Shown: one piece after another, positions 54,400-63,750 of the stretch
Numbering within the stretch: position 1 is the stretch's first letter
Layout: the number at the start of each line of letters is the position of its first letter
DNA from: Ochrobactrum vermis
GTDB taxonomy: Bacteria; Pseudomonadota; Alphaproteobacteria; Rhizobiales; Rhizobiaceae
NCBI RefSeq assembly: GCF_002975205.1
Contig: NZ_PCOC01000001.1
Location: 1,922,001-1,986,000 of the forward strand
Direction of reading: 5' to 3'
DNA: 64,000 nucleotides
Notes under the pieces: model-generated
What the model was told of the DNA's origin: nothing
The model's input: only the letters and a program-made list of their open reading frames with translations
The model's database searches: none
Made by a program: the position numbers and the translations under genes

Positions 54400-55521
54400 A
54401 TGCAGAAAATCTCCCCCTCCGGGCCGACCCCGACGCCAAGCAAGTTCAGTTTCAAGCATAGAGCCAGACCGATCCAATGGGCCTCGCTGGCCGCTTTTTC
54501 GGCTATTCTGATATTTGCAGGCGAAAAGCTGCAACTGCCCGCCGCCATGCTTCTGGGCGCGATGCTCGGTGCAATATTGATGGCCGCAGGCGAAAGCACC
54601 TTGCGGGTTCACCGTTGGCTGTCACTGGCAGCACAAGGCGTTGTCGGGTCCCTCATCGCCCGTTCGATCACGGCTGAGTTTTTCACCAGCATGGGGCAAC
54701 ACCTGCCCGTCATTCTGTTGTCCGTTGGCTATGTGCTGTTCACCAGCACCCTGATCGGCTATCTGCTCGCACGGTTTCGTATCCTGCCGGGAACAACCGC
54801 GGTATGGGGCTCTTCTCCAGGCGCCGCCACCGCAATGACACTGATGGCTGAATCGCACGGAGCGGATGCCCGTCTCGTCGCCTTCATGCAATATCTGCGC
54901 GTGGTGCTGGTCGCCACGGCCGCTTCGCTCGTCCTGCGCCTCAGCACAGGCGTGGAAACTGTCGCTCCCGTCGAGATCGTCTGGTTTCCACCTATCGATT
55001 GGTCCACCCTCGGTCCGACATTGCTTCTGATCGTCGGCGGCTCGTTCCTTGGAGAGATCCTCCGCATTCCAACCGGTGCCATGCTTGTCCCGCTGATATT
55101 GGGCGCATTGCTTCAGGATACTGGTCTCATAATCATCGATCTGCCGCCGTGGCTGCTCGCGGTCAGCTATCTGCTCATCGGCTGGCGCATCGGCCTTGGC
55201 TTCTCACGCGCCATCATCGCGCATGCAGCGCGCGCATTTCCCGCTGTTCTGACATCAACCCTGATCCTGATTGCCATCTGTGGACTGTTCGGCATGGCGC
55301 TGGGTCACGCTCTGGGTCTCGACCCGCTGACAGCCTACCTCGCCACCAGTCCGGGTGGCGCCGATACGGTGGCGATTATCGCGGCATCGAGCAATGTCGA
55401 CCTGCCCTTTATCATTGCGATGCAGACAAGCCGGTTCTTCATCGTACTTCTGGCGGGCCCCGCCATCGCCCGCTTTGTCGCTGCGCGCATTGATAAGCAC
55501 ATTATGAAAAAGAACCTTTAA
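54400..55521 (+). CDS. AbrB-family membrane protein (DUF, putative transporter/monooxygenase annotation)
   Basis: 373 residues with about ten helices in two duplicated halves: ASLAAFSAILIFAGEKLQLPAAMLLGAML and GPTLLLIVGGSFLGEILRIPTGAMLVPLILGALL. Each half carries the family GS-PGAATAM/GGADTVAIIA motif (WGSSPGAATAMTLMAESHG; ATSPGGADTVAIIAASS). Annotated in many genomes as AbrB (ammonia monooxygenase) family, an unproven name. Substrate unknown. Confidence 0.85.
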   Translation: MQKISPSGPTPTPSKFSFKHRARPIQWASLAAFSAILIFAGEKLQLPAAMLLGAMLGAILMAAGESTLRVHRWLSLAAQGVVGSLIARSITAEFFTSMGQHLPVILLSVGYVLFTSTLIGYLLARFRILPGTTAVWGSSPGAATAMTLMAESHGADARLVAFMQYLRVVLVATAASLVLRLSTGVETVAPVEIVWFPPIDWSTLGPTLLLIVGGSFLGEILRIPTGAMLVPLILGALLQDTGLIIIDLPPWLLAVSYLLIGWRIGLGFSRAIIAHAARAFPAVLTSTLILIAICGLFGMALGHALGLDPLTAYLATSPGGADTVAIIAASSNVDLPFIIAMQTSRFFIVLLAGPAIARFVAARIDKHIMKKNL

Positions 55522-55565
55522 CGGCCCGATTGCCGGAACTGGCGAGGCCGTGTTAGGCTTTCGGC

Positions 55566-55958
55566 ATGACACAGGTTTGCACCCATCTCATGTTTCAGGG
55601 CAGTGCAGGCGCAGCCTTGGAAACATATCGTTCGATCTTTCCGGACTTCCTGATCGAGTCGATCAAAATCTATGACGAAGCGAGTGGCAGTCCGGGCAAG
55701 GTGCAGATTGCACGCGTGACCTTCGCCGAACATCGGCTGATCGTGATCGACAGCCCCATTCCGCACCAGTTCGATTTCAACCCATCCATATCGCTGTTCG
55801 TCGATTTCCACGATGAGGAAAGCCTGATGAGCGTTTTTGAGAAGCTTTCGGAAGGCGGCGAGACGCTGATGCCGCTCGACAATTACGGTTTCAGCAAACT
55901 TTTCGCCTGGATCAAGGACAAGTACGGGGTTTCCTGGCAACTGAACTTGCAGGCCTGA
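55566..55958 (+). CDS. VOC-superfamily PhnB-like protein
   Basis: 130 residues. VCTHLMFQGSAGAALETYRSIFPDF opening and DYNYGFSKLFAWIKDKYGVSWQL-type ending are those of PhnB-like (3-demethylubiquinone-9 methyltransferase-named) VOC proteins. Metal-binding His/Glu positions are only partly evident (H7; ISLFVDFHDEES). Function unknown. Followed directly by a palindromic repeat. Confidence 0.78.
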   Translation: MTQVCTHLMFQGSAGAALETYRSIFPDFLIESIKIYDEASGSPGKVQIARVTFAEHRLIVIDSPIPHQFDFNPSISLFVDFHDEESLMSVFEKLSEGGETLMPLDNYGFSKLFAWIKDKYGVSWQLNLQA

Positions 55959-55959
55959 T

Positions 55960-56063
55960 TAGAGCATAATCCGACCGGAGTGAAACGAGGATCGATAAGA
56001 TTATGCTTGAAATAGAAGAAGTTTGAGCGCCGATCTGAACCAGTCAGATCGAAACGCGCTCTA
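55960..56063. repeat. Composite palindromic repeat (type B, variant first module)
   Basis: Near-identical to 46672-46774: AGAGCATAATCCGACCGGAG...AAGATTATGCT, then GAGCGCCGATCTGAACC...CGCGCTCTA. Confidence 0.88.
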
Positions 56064-56067
56064 AACA

Positions 56068-56094
56068 AAAAACCCGGCTTTCGCCGGGTTTTTC
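56068..56094. terminator. Terminator of gnnB-like gene
   Basis: AAAAACCCGGC / GCCGGGTTTTT stem with a TTTC loop, A-run before and T-run after; 28 bases beyond the stop at 56122. Confidence 0.88.
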
Positions 56095-56121
56095 GCCTAC
56101 CATATTTGTAGTTTTTCAGGC

Positions 56122-57240
56122 TTATTTGCCGTGGAAGCCACGGATCGCACCGATGATCTTGTCCTGATCTTCTTCCGTAAGATATGGATGCATCGGCAGG
56201 CTCAGAATGCGTGCAGGCAGCGCTTCCGAAACAGGCAGTCCGCCCGGTGCAATCGGATAATGCTTGTATGCGGTCTGCAGGTGCAGCGGCTTCACATAGT
56301 AAATGACCGATGGAATGCCGGCTGCCTGAAGATGCGCCTTCAGACCGTCGCGGTTTTCGCTTTCAATCGAATACTGTGCCCAGGCCGAACGATTGCCAGC
56401 AGGCAGGCCCGGAACCTTGACCACATCCTTGAGCAACTCATTGTAGCGCTTGGCAACACGATCGCGCGCTTCCATTTCGTCTTCAAGGATTGCCAGCTTT
56501 TCCAGAAGAACAGCAGCCTGGATTGTGTCGAGACGCGAGTTGAGACCAATGCGAACATTGTCATACTGCGTTTCGCCCTTGCCGTGGAACAGCACGGAGC
56601 GCAGCGTGTCGGCGAGTTCAGCGTCGTTGGTGAACATTGCGCCGCCGTCGCCATAACAGCCCAGCGGCTTGGCAGGATAGAAGCTTGTTGCGCCGACATG
56701 ACCGAAAGCGCCACACATGACATTGTCGCGCTTGCCGCCGATCGACTGCGCAGCATCTTCAATGACGAACAGACCTTCGCGGTCAGCAATCGCGCTGATG
56801 CGGTTATAGTCGGCCGCCAGACCGAACAGATCGACCGGGATGATTGCCTTCGGCTGCAGACGGCCTTCCTTACGGATAGCGGCGATAGCAGCTTCAAGCT
56901 GTTCGACATTCAGATTATAGCTGTTCGGATCGACATCGATGAACACCGGCTCTGCGCCAACAAGCGCAACAACTTCAGCGGTTGCAGCGAATGTAAACGA
57001 AGGAACGAACACCGCATCCCCCGGACCGATGCCGCGTGCCATCAGGGGCATCTGCAAGGCGTCAGTGCCGTTAGCGCAGGCGATGACATGTTCCACGCCC
57101 AGATATTCACCGAGCTTCTTTTCGAATTCGGCCACTTCCGGTCCAAGAATATAACGGCCTTCCGCAACAACCTTGGAAATGGCGGCATTGAGACGGTCTT
57201 CGATACGCGCGCGCTGCGCTCCAAGATCAATAAACTGCAT
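56122..57240 (-). CDS. DegT/DnrJ-family sugar aminotransferase, likely GnnB
   Basis: 372 residues from the ATG at 57240 (MQFIDLGAQRARIEDRL). PLP fold type I: EDAAQSIGG and the lysine in TSFYPAKPLGCYGDGGAM near residue 188-200, plus EHVIACANGTDALQMP. With the upstream oxidoreductase it resembles GnnA/GnnB, which oxidise and aminate UDP-GlcNAc at C3, giving the diaminoglucose backbone of Brucella-type lipid A. The WlbC-type UDP-diaminouronic pathway is the alternative. Confidence 0.85.
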   Translation of the reverse strand: MQFIDLGAQRARIEDRLNAAISKVVAEGRYILGPEVAEFEKKLGEYLGVEHVIACANGTDALQMPLMARGIGPGDAVFVPSFTFAATAEVVALVGAEPVFIDVDPNSYNLNVEQLEAAIAAIRKEGRLQPKAIIPVDLFGLAADYNRISAIADREGLFVIEDAAQSIGGKRDNVMCGAFGHVGATSFYPAKPLGCYGDGGAMFTNDAELADTLRSVLFHGKGETQYDNVRIGLNSRLDTIQAAVLLEKLAILEDEMEARDRVAKRYNELLKDVVKVPGLPAGNRSAWAQYSIESENRDGLKAHLQAAGIPSVIYYVKPLHLQTAYKHYPIAPGGLPVSEALPARILSLPMHPYLTEEDQDKIIGAIRGFHGK

Positions 57241-57399
57241 GTTGGCTCCAATATATCTGGCCCGCACAAATCGATATGCGAATCCTCGGCACCCTATTTA
57301 TTCGCTTGCGCCCTGCCCCGCTATGGCCAGAGCGTTCAAAGTTTTGCGATTCCTGTAACACCGCTTGACGCAGTTCACATGGAACGCGCGGCCCCCTTT

Positions 57400-58356
57400 T
57401 TAGCGCGGGTGCCGGACAGTCCCTTCCGTGAGAATACGCAACACGCTGATTGCTTCCTTGCCATCGGTACGCGGCTTCTCGCGCGTCTCGATGCAATGCA
57501 GGAAATGCTGCAATTCACGTGTCAGAGGCATGCCTTCCTCAACCGGGATATAGACCGGCTCGACGGATTTGAAAGACCATTGGTCGTTTTCACGCCAGAC
57601 TTCGTGGCTGTAGAGCGCAAGCTTGCGATCCCATGGCTCGACGTCATCGAATACAGCCATACCTTTTGTACCGGTAACAGTCAGGCGGCGCTCACGATAG
57701 GCGTTCAGGCGCGACGCAAACAAATGACCGCGGATGCCGTTCGGAAAATCGAGATGTAGATGGGCGACGTCGGTGAGATGATCGAGCGTCGCGACGCCCT
57801 CTCCACGAACCGCGCTCGGCTCTTCTCCGGTGATCGCCAGGATCATCGAGAGGTCATGCGGCGCAAGATCCCACAGGGCGTCGAACTCGTTGTGGAACTT
57901 GCCGAAGCCAACGCGATGCGAATGCACATAGCGGATGTCGCCCAGCTCGCCACTTTTCACCATGTCGAGAAGTTTTTCGAAGGCCGGATGGAAGCGCAGC
58001 ACATGACCAACCATGAACACGCGCCCATTTTCGCGGGCGGCTTCCACTTCAGCTTCCGCAGCCGGAATATCGAGCGCGATCGGCTTTTCAACCAGCACGT
58101 CCTTGCCGTTCTTCACTGCCTGAATGGCGTATTGTGAATGAAACTGCGCTGGCAGCGCCAGGACGATGCCGTCGATATCCGGACGGGCGAACAACTCATC
58201 GACGGGAATGCTGGGAACGTTGAACTCAGTCGCGAAGCGTTCCGCCTGTTCTACCCTTGAGTCCGAGACTGCCTGAAGGGCACCGAGGCTCTTCAGGGTA
58301 CGAATGTGATTGCCGCCCCAATAGCCGCAACCCAAAACCGCAATACGAGGTGCCAT
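57400..58356 (-). CDS. Gfo/Idh/MocA oxidoreductase, likely GnnA
   Basis: 318 residues. Rossmann motif VLGCGYWGGNHIRTLKSLG at the N-terminus, VEKPIALD near residue 95, then HVLRFHPAFEKLL and ALWDLAPHDLSMIL. This is the WlbA/GnnA group of NAD-dependent sugar-nucleotide C3 dehydrogenases. The aminotransferase gene lies 159 bases downstream on the same strand, a gap longer than usual for a tight operon. Role in lipid A follows from the known diaminoglucose lipid A of Brucellaceae. Confidence 0.83.
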   Translation of the reverse strand: MAPRIAVLGCGYWGGNHIRTLKSLGALQAVSDSRVEQAERFATEFNVPSIPVDELFARPDIDGIVLALPAQFHSQYAIQAVKNGKDVLVEKPIALDIPAAEAEVEAARENGRVFMVGHVLRFHPAFEKLLDMVKSGELGDIRYVHSHRVGFGKFHNEFDALWDLAPHDLSMILAITGEEPSAVRGEGVATLDHLTDVAHLHLDFPNGIRGHLFASRLNAYRERRLTVTGTKGMAVFDDVEPWDRKLALYSHEVWRENDQWSFKSVEPVYIPVEEGMPLTRELQHFLHCIETREKPRTDGKEAISVLRILTEGTVRHPR

Positions 58357-58542
58357 AGAACTATGCCTTTGCTGATGCCAAGTTCCTTATCGGTGCAAAT
58401 GATAGAAAACAAGACGAAAGCTATGCGAAGAATGCTTGACAGCTTTTCATTCCGCACATATACCGCCGCCATTCCTTGCAGGAACAACGATTTGTCCCAC
58501 CGGAAACGGCGATCATGAAGTTGTCTCTGTAAAGCGACGCGT

Positions 58543-58619
58543 GGCGGAGTAGCTCAGTAGGTTAGAGCAGAGGAATCATAATCCTTGTGTCGGGGGTTCG
58601 AATCCCTCCTCCGCTACCA
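58543..58619 (+). tRNA. tRNA-Met (CAT anticodon, elongator type)
   Basis: 77 bases. Acceptor GGCGGAG pairs with CTCCGCT (one G-T at the first pair); D stem GCTC/GAGC; anticodon stem GAGGA/TCCTT with loop ATCATAA giving CAT; T arm GGGGGTTCGAATCCCTC; encoded CCA. The paired first position rules out an initiator. A CAT anticodon could also be a lysidine-modified tRNA-Ile, but the sequence resembles alphaproteobacterial elongator Met. Confidence 0.92.
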
Positions 58620-58717
58620 TTGCGCTCCCTTTTCAATAATTACTGCAGTTTTTGTAGCTTGACCGGCTATCGGTTAGCTTTAATCTTCGGGTTCATCGAT
58701 TGGACCCGGCCACCTTC

Positions 58718-59083
58718 ATGCAAATCATCGCCCTCGATCATGTTCAGCTGGCAATGCCAGAAGGCCAGGAACAAAAAGCGCGCGATTTTTATTGTTCAAT
58801 CCTTGGTTTTAACGAAGTTCCAAAACCCGAGAATCTGGCAGCTCGCGGCGGCTGCTGGTTTGAAATGGGAACGATCAGGCTTCATCTGGGCGTTGAGCGC
58901 CCTTTCGCACCTGCGCACAAGGCACATCCTGCATTTCTGGTCGACGATCTGCAGGACATGATCGCATATCTTGCAAGAGCCGGTGTCGAAGCCGTCGTGG
59001 ATGAGCCGTTGCAAGGTTATGAGCGTTGCTACATCCGCGATCCATTCGGCAACCGCATCGAATTGATGCAGAAAACCGCCTGA
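58718..59083 (+). CDS. VOC-family glyoxalase/dioxygenase-like protein
   Basis: 121 residues from the ATG at 58718. MQIIALDHVQLAMPEGQEQKARDFYCSILGF and CYIRDPFGNRIELMQ carry the metal-binding His (HVQLAM) and Glu (IELM) positions of the VOC superfamily. Substrate unknown; gene shape is that of small stand-alone VOC proteins. Directly downstream of the tRNA. Confidence 0.85.
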   Translation: MQIIALDHVQLAMPEGQEQKARDFYCSILGFNEVPKPENLAARGGCWFEMGTIRLHLGVERPFAPAHKAHPAFLVDDLQDMIAYLARAGVEAVVDEPLQGYERCYIRDPFGNRIELMQKTA

Positions 59084-59109
59084 TGGCAACGACCATCAGG
59101 CGATAAGGC

Positions 59110-59523
59110 TCAATTCGCTACAGCAGCTATGATACGGCAAAGCCCTTCGCGCACTACCGACTTGCTGGTTGTCTGCCCCGCCTGAATACTGAAAATCGCA
59201 TCGACACGTGTGCCCTTACCTTGCGCCCGTGCAGTTACGCGCAAGGTCTGGATACGGCCCGATCCGGTCGTTTCCTGAAAAGCATCAATGGAAGCGAGCT
59301 GCTTGTTGATCTTGATGCCCGAGAAACCTTCGGCGGCGACAGCTTGTGCCAGACGCTGCAAGGCGGTCGACGATTTCACGCCGGCAAAGCTTTGTGTCGA
59401 GCGATAGCTCATGGCTGTCACGAGCGGAACGCCCTCGGACTTGAAATTCTGTTCGCACGAAGCAGCAAAGCCCGCCCCGGCTGTCGTCAGGGTCAGCAGA
59501 CCCGCAATCAGGAACACCCGCAT
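59110..59523 (-). CDS. Small secreted protein of unknown function
   Basis: 137 residues with a signal peptide (MRVFLIAGLLTLTTAGAGFAAS). The mature part has two cysteines (near the start, CEQNFKSEG, and near the end, GLCRI) that could form a disulfide, and is otherwise hydrophilic. No recognised family. Convergent with the VOC gene. Confidence 0.65.
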   Translation of the reverse strand: MRVFLIAGLLTLTTAGAGFAASCEQNFKSEGVPLVTAMSYRSTQSFAGVKSSTALQRLAQAVAAEGFSGIKINKQLASIDAFQETTGSGRIQTLRVTARAQGKGTRVDAIFSIQAGQTTSKSVVREGLCRIIAAVAN

Positions 59524-59690
59524 TCATCTCTCCCTCAACTCTATACAAGAGGACTAATAAGCTGTCATAGCCGCGCCGCCAACGGCAAGTTGATGCCCAT
59601 GCGGCAACACTTCACTGGATTGTGGTCGGTGCAGCCATTATATCCGCTCAAGAGCCCGCCCTCCGGCACCAAGACACTCGACAAGCGATC

Positions 59691-60110
59691 ATGACCGTTC
59701 TCATCAATCAGCCTCACCCGTCCATCGATCCGGTTTCAATTGAAAAGCTGGTGGCCATTTTCTACGGACGGGCGCGCGAAGATGCAGTCATCGGGCCTAT
59801 TTTCGCCGACGCGGTTCACGATTGGGACCATCACATCGCACAGATCGCCGCGTTCTGGTCGTCGGTTATTCTCAAGACCGGCAGCTATGAAGGGCGCCCT
59901 ATGGCGCCGCATCTGAAGCTGGGACTGAAGAACGAACATTTTGACCGCTGGCTCGAGCTTTTCGAGAAAACCGCGCGCGAAATATTCCCGCCCGAAGCCG
60001 CAATCATTTTTATCGACCGGGCACGACGCATTGCCGACAGTTTTGAAATGGCAATCGCCACCAATACGGGACAGATTTCCGCACCACGCCATTCTCGCCG
60101 CCCTCTTTAA
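59691..60110 (+). CDS. Group III truncated hemoglobin
   Basis: 139 residues from the ATG at 59691. 2/2 globin of group III: LVAIFYGRAREDAVIGPIFADAV (helix B-C region), WDHHIAQIAAFWSSVIL and the proximal His in LKLGLKNEHFDRWLELF (about residue 84). These globins bind oxygen or NO; in some bacteria group III members support low-oxygen growth. Promoter context is plain. Confidence 0.88.
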   Translation: MTVLINQPHPSIDPVSIEKLVAIFYGRAREDAVIGPIFADAVHDWDHHIAQIAAFWSSVILKTGSYEGRPMAPHLKLGLKNEHFDRWLELFEKTAREIFPPEAAIIFIDRARRIADSFEMAIATNTGQISAPRHSRRPL

Positions 60111-60423
60111 CCAAAAGAGGGCGCAACCCTTGCGGGCAATGCAACATATCTTGTCATCGAATATTTAACTATATAAGCACGTCCCCAGAATAAGCGGACT
60201 GCAACTCAGTCACGTCAACAGAAAATAAAGGCTTGCGGGAGCAGATAAAGCCAAATGCGCGGTGGTGTGTTTGCGATGTAGCTAATATTCGCAATATATC
60301 ACTTGCATAAAGGGGCAGAATTTCGAACAGTTGCCGCAGCTTTTTGAAAGCTCAAGAGATCGTGTTGTCGCGTCAACCCAGACGCGAACATTCGACTTGA
60401 GCGGATATGCAGGGAGATAAAAT
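60111..60423. other. Promoter region of the ACP cluster
   Basis: 313 bases with no believable ORF. AT-rich around 60150-60310. GGGAGATAAAAT just before the ACP ATG serves as ribosome site. No known operator found. Confidence 0.5.
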
Positions 60424-60675
60424 ATGAATGAATCCATTCGCGAACTTTTGGCCAAGGTCGGCAGCCTGCCGGGAGCAGTGACCGACATCGCCGACGATGC
60501 CGATCTTTACAGCGCGGGCCTGTCCTCCTTTGCATCGGTCCAGCTCATGCTTGGTCTGGAAGACAAGTTCGATATCGAATTTCCCGACCAGTATCTCAAT
60601 CGCAAGTCTTTCGCGAGCATCAAGGCCATCGAACAGACGATCACCCAGATTCTCAAGGACAAAGAGGCCGCATAA
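60424..60675 (+). CDS. Acyl/peptidyl carrier protein
   Basis: 83 residues. Four-helix carrier protein; phosphopantetheine Ser is S35 in GLSSFASVQLM, where DSL is replaced by SSF. Not the fatty-acid AcpP (different sequence and context). Probably the acceptor for the amino acid:carrier-protein ligase two genes on. Its TAA overlaps the ATG of the dehydrogenase by one base. Confidence 0.9.
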   Translation: MNESIRELLAKVGSLPGAVTDIADDADLYSAGLSSFASVQLMLGLEDKFDIEFPDQYLNRKSFASIKAIEQTITQILKDKEAA

Positions 60676-61847
60676 TGAATGCCGGGGCGGGAAACAGTCT
60701 TTCAGAGCGCGTGGGCCGCGTTGCGGACATAGCGGGTAAATTTTCCGATAGCGTCGATAAGGAAGGCCGCTTCCCGCGCGAAGCAATCGATGCAATGAAG
60801 GCCGAAGGTCTGCTCGGCATTCAGGTGCCGACCGAGTTCGGCGGCGAGAGCGCAGAAATCGACCAGATTGCGGAACTATGTTGCGTTCTCGGCCAGTCCT
60901 GTGCGTCGAGCGCAATGATTTTCGCCATGCATCACATCAAGCTCTCCAGCGTGGTGGAACACGGCCAGACTGTCGAATGGCACCGGCACTTCATGCGCAA
61001 AATCGCGAAAGACCAGTTGTTGCTTGCATCGGCTACGACCGAAGGCGGCATCGGCGGCGATCTGCGCAACTCGATCTGTGCCATCGAGGTCGAAGGCGAC
61101 ATCTGCCGTCTGGAAAAGAACGCCACCGTCATTTCCTACGGCACCTATGCGGATGCCATTCTAATCACGTCGCGATCACACAAGGATGCTGCGTCGTCGG
61201 ATCAGGTGATGACCGTGTTCCTGAAAGACCAGTACACGCTCGAAAAGACCCACGATTGGGATACACTCGGCATGCGTGGCACTTGCTCGGAAGGATTTGT
61301 ATTCCGCGGCGAGGCTGACAAGGCGCAGATCCTGCCACATCCCTTTGCCGAAATCGCGGCGCAATCCATGCTGGCGCAGTCGCATACGCTGTGGAGCTCG
61401 CTCTGGTACGGCATCGCTGTCGATGCAGTCAACCGGGCGCAGGCATTCGTGCGCGCCGCCGCAAAGCGCAATCCGGGCGCACCGCAGCCGGGTGCCTTGC
61501 GCGTTGCCGAAGCATCCAACATGCTTCAGATGCTCAAGTCCGAAATCGTCGCCTGCCTCAAGACCTATCGCGAAGCGAAGCACGATCCTGACAAGCTGGC
61601 ATCGATGGGCTTTGCGATTGCAATGAACAATCTCAAGATTGCAGCGTCACAGACGATCCTTCAGATCATCAATCACGCCATGCTGGTCTGCGGCATTATG
61701 GGCTACAAGAACGGTACGCCTTTCAGTCTCGGACGTCATCTGCGTGACGCGCATTCCGCGCAGCTGATGATTTCCAACGAGCGCATCCTCGGCAATACGG
61801 CCACCATGCTGCTCATTCACAAACAAAACACCAGCCTTTTGGGATAA
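60675..61847 (+). CDS. Acyl-CoA dehydrogenase-like flavoprotein
   Basis: 390 residues. Acyl-CoA dehydrogenase fold: [43 protein letters not shown] (flavin-binding middle), and C-terminal [29 protein letters not shown]. The usual catalytic Glu near the C-terminus is not evident, so its chemistry may differ from beta-oxidation. Analogy: in zwittermicin and similar pathways such enzymes oxidise aminoacyl- or hydroxyacyl-ACP. Overlaps acp by one base; starts a coupled operon. Confidence 0.82.
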   Translation: MNAGAGNSLSERVGRVADIAGKFSDSVDKEGRFPREAIDAMKAEGLLGIQVPTEFGGESAEIDQIAELCCVLGQSCASSAMIFAMHHIKLSSVVEHGQTVEWHRHFMRKIAKDQLLLASATTEGGIGGDLRNSICAIEVEGDICRLEKNATVISYGTYADAILITSRSHKDAASSDQVMTVFLKDQYTLEKTHDWDTLGMRGTCSEGFVFRGEADKAQILPHPFAEIAAQSMLAQSHTLWSSLWYGIAVDAVNRAQAFVRAAAKRNPGAPQPGALRVAEASNMLQMLKSEIVACLKTYREAKHDPDKLASMGFAIAMNNLKIAASQTILQIINHAMLVCGIMGYKNGTPFSLGRHLRDAHSAQLMISNERILGNTATMLLIHKQNTSLLG

Positions 61848-61852
61848 TCGTC

Positions 61853-62761
61853 ATGGATGCTCAGAGATCATTTCTAGACCGGCTTTTCGATTCCGGTCTC
61901 CTGATCGACACCGGCGTGGAAGGTCTATATGGACGCTCCGGCCAGTTCGAAGATGTCATCCAGGCATTTGAACGCCTGATCGACCGTACCGGAGGCAATG
62001 ACGGCGCCGAAGCGATCCGCTTCCCGCCCGGCATGAACCGCGCTTTCTTCGAAAAAAGCGGCTACATGAAAAGCTTCCCGCAACTGGCCGGTACGGTGCA
62101 CAGCTTCTGCGGCTGCGAGCTTGACCATGTCAACCTCATCAAATGCATGGATGAAGGCACCGACTGGACGCTGGAACAGAAGGCGACGGACATCGTTCTG
62201 ACGCCTGCAGCCTGTTACCCGCTCTATCCCACGATTGCCAGGCGCGGACCGCTGCCGCAGGGTGGCGGTCTTTACGACCTGCAATCCTACTGCTTCCGTC
62301 ATGAACCTTCGGTCGACCCTGCCCGCCAGCAGCTTTTCCGCATGCGTGAATATGTGTGCATGGGCACCGAGGCCAATGTGATGGCATTCCGCCAGCTCTG
62401 GATCGACCGTGGCACAGACATGATGAAGAAGGTCGGGCTGCCAGTTGAAATCGACGTCGCCAACGACCCGTTCTTCGGACGTGCAGGCAAGTTGCTGGTC
62501 AACAACCAGCGCGACCAGAACCTGAAGTTCGAACTGCTGATCCCGATCACCAGCGTCGAGAAGCCGACCGCCTGCATGAGCTTCAACTATCATCAGGACC
62601 AGTTCGGCGTGAAATGGGGCCTGTCGCTTGACGACGGTGCCGTGGCACACACCGCCTGCGTCGGGTTCGGACTGGAACGCATTGCACTGGCGCTCTTCCG
62701 TCACCACGGTCTGGATGTTGAGATCTGGCCGGAAAATGTACGCAAGGAATTGTGGGGCTGA
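61853..62761 (+). CDS. Amino acid:[carrier protein] ligase (seryl-tRNA synthetase-like)
   Basis: 302 residues. Class II aminoacyl-tRNA synthetase catalytic domain lacking a tRNA-binding arm. Motif 2 is [20 protein letters not shown] (around 147-166), motif 3 is [15 protein letters not shown] near 275; zinc ligands are likely C120 (AACYPL), a Glu in MGTEA near 172 and C near 273 (HTACVG), as in the characterised Bradyrhizobium and Agrobacterium enzymes. Those activate glycine or alanine and load it on a carrier protein. Separated from the dehydrogenase gene by 5 bases. Confidence 0.9.
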   Translation: MDAQRSFLDRLFDSGLLIDTGVEGLYGRSGQFEDVIQAFERLIDRTGGNDGAEAIRFPPGMNRAFFEKSGYMKSFPQLAGTVHSFCGCELDHVNLIKCMDEGTDWTLEQKATDIVLTPAACYPLYPTIARRGPLPQGGGLYDLQSYCFRHEPSVDPARQQLFRMREYVCMGTEANVMAFRQLWIDRGTDMMKKVGLPVEIDVANDPFFGRAGKLLVNNQRDQNLKFELLIPITSVEKPTACMSFNYHQDQFGVKWGLSLDDGAVAHTACVGFGLERIALALFRHHGLDVEIWPENVRKELWG

Positions 62762-62769
62762 TCGCGACT

Positions 62770-63750
62770 ATGCAGGCTGTTTTTCCGAACATCGCGCCCG
62801 ACCGTTACACGCCGCACGCTTTGCATGCCCAGACGCGTATCTGGCCGGAAACCAACTGCTATGTCGATCTCTGGATCGAAGTGCTGGCAGCATTGGGTGT
62901 CGCTCCGGAAGCCATGCTCGGCTTCACGCTCACACAGGATTTCGAGGGCGACCAGTTCACCTTCTTCAAGGTGCCGCTGGAAGACCTCGAAGCCCTGTAC
63001 GGGGTGCGGGCGACGGAGCTTGCAATTTTCGATCGTGTGGAAAGCCATGTGGCCGAGCAGATTGCACGCGGCCGCCTGTGCATGATCGAAATGGACAGCT
63101 ACTTCATGCCGGATACGCATGGCGTCAGCTACCGGACTGAACATGGCAAGACGACCATCGCCATCAATCGTATGGACGTTGAAAACCGCTCGCTGGATTA
63201 TTTCCACAATGGCGGTTTTTATCATCTGGAAGGCGACGATTTCGACGGTGTTCTTCAGCGTCATCTGACGGAAGTCGACCTGCCCTTCCTGCCGTACACG
63301 GAATTCGCCAAGTTTCCAAAGAATGTGCCGGATGAAGCGCATCAGCGACGCGTTGCAGAAATCCTTCTGGCACGCCATTTTGCTCGCAGGCCGAAAGAAA
63401 ACCCGATCCGCGCGTTTGCCAGCGCTTTTCCTGGACAGGTAGAAGCAATCGCAGAGCGTCCGTTCGGCTTCTTCCATAAATATGCCTTCAACACACTGCG
63501 TCAGCTCGGCGCAAATTTCGAACTCGCGGCAAGTCACCTCGACTGGCTGGGGCAAGGCAAGCGTTTTGCAACGGCCTCAACGGATGCCTTGCAGATTGCG
63601 GAAACAGCAAAGGCTGTTCAGTTCCAGCTCGCCCGTGCTGTGATGCGCAAGAAATTCGACGCATTGGCCGGAACGCTGCAACCCGCAGCAGATGCCTGGG
63701 ATCGGATGATGGCAGCGCTTGCAACGGAACTCGGTCGCGATGCGGCTTGA
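62770..63750 (+). CDS. DUF1839 protein, possible BtrH-like aminoacyl transferase
   Basis: 326 residues from the ATG at 62770; an in-frame GTG at 62752 overlaps the ligase stop and has AAGGAA upstream. Cys-30 in ETNCYVDLW, and D109-S-Y-F-M-P114 ... Y121-R-T-E-H125 then a conserved Asp near 136 form a Cys/His/Asp set with the spacing seen in BtrH-like, papain-fold acyl transferases that move an aminoacyl group off a carrier protein. The relationship is my inference from motif pattern. The start of the next gene lies in its last codons. Confidence 0.75.
   Translation: MQAVFPNIAPDRYTPHALHAQTRIWPETNCYVDLWIEVLAALGVAPEAMLGFTLTQDFEGDQFTFFKVPLEDLEALYGVRATELAIFDRVESHVAEQIARGRLCMIEMDSYFMPDTHGVSYRTEHGKTTIAINRMDVENRSLDYFHNGGFYHLEGDDFDGVLQRHLTEVDLPFLPYTEFAKFPKNVPDEAHQRRVAEILLARHFARRPKENPIRAFASAFPGQVEAIAERPFGFFHKYAFNTLRQLGANFELAASHLDWLGQGKRFATASTDALQIAETAKAVQFQLARAVMRKKFDALAGTLQPAADAWDRMMAALATELGRDAA

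Noticed and set aside
56131..57759. Plus-strand open frame of 542 codons
   Set aside because: Antisense to gnnB/gnnA-like genes.
58543..58619. tRNA-Ile2 (lysidine) reading of the CAT anticodon
   Set aside because: Acceptor and D-arm sequence resemble elongator tRNA-Met rather than Ile2 tRNA; not excluded formally.
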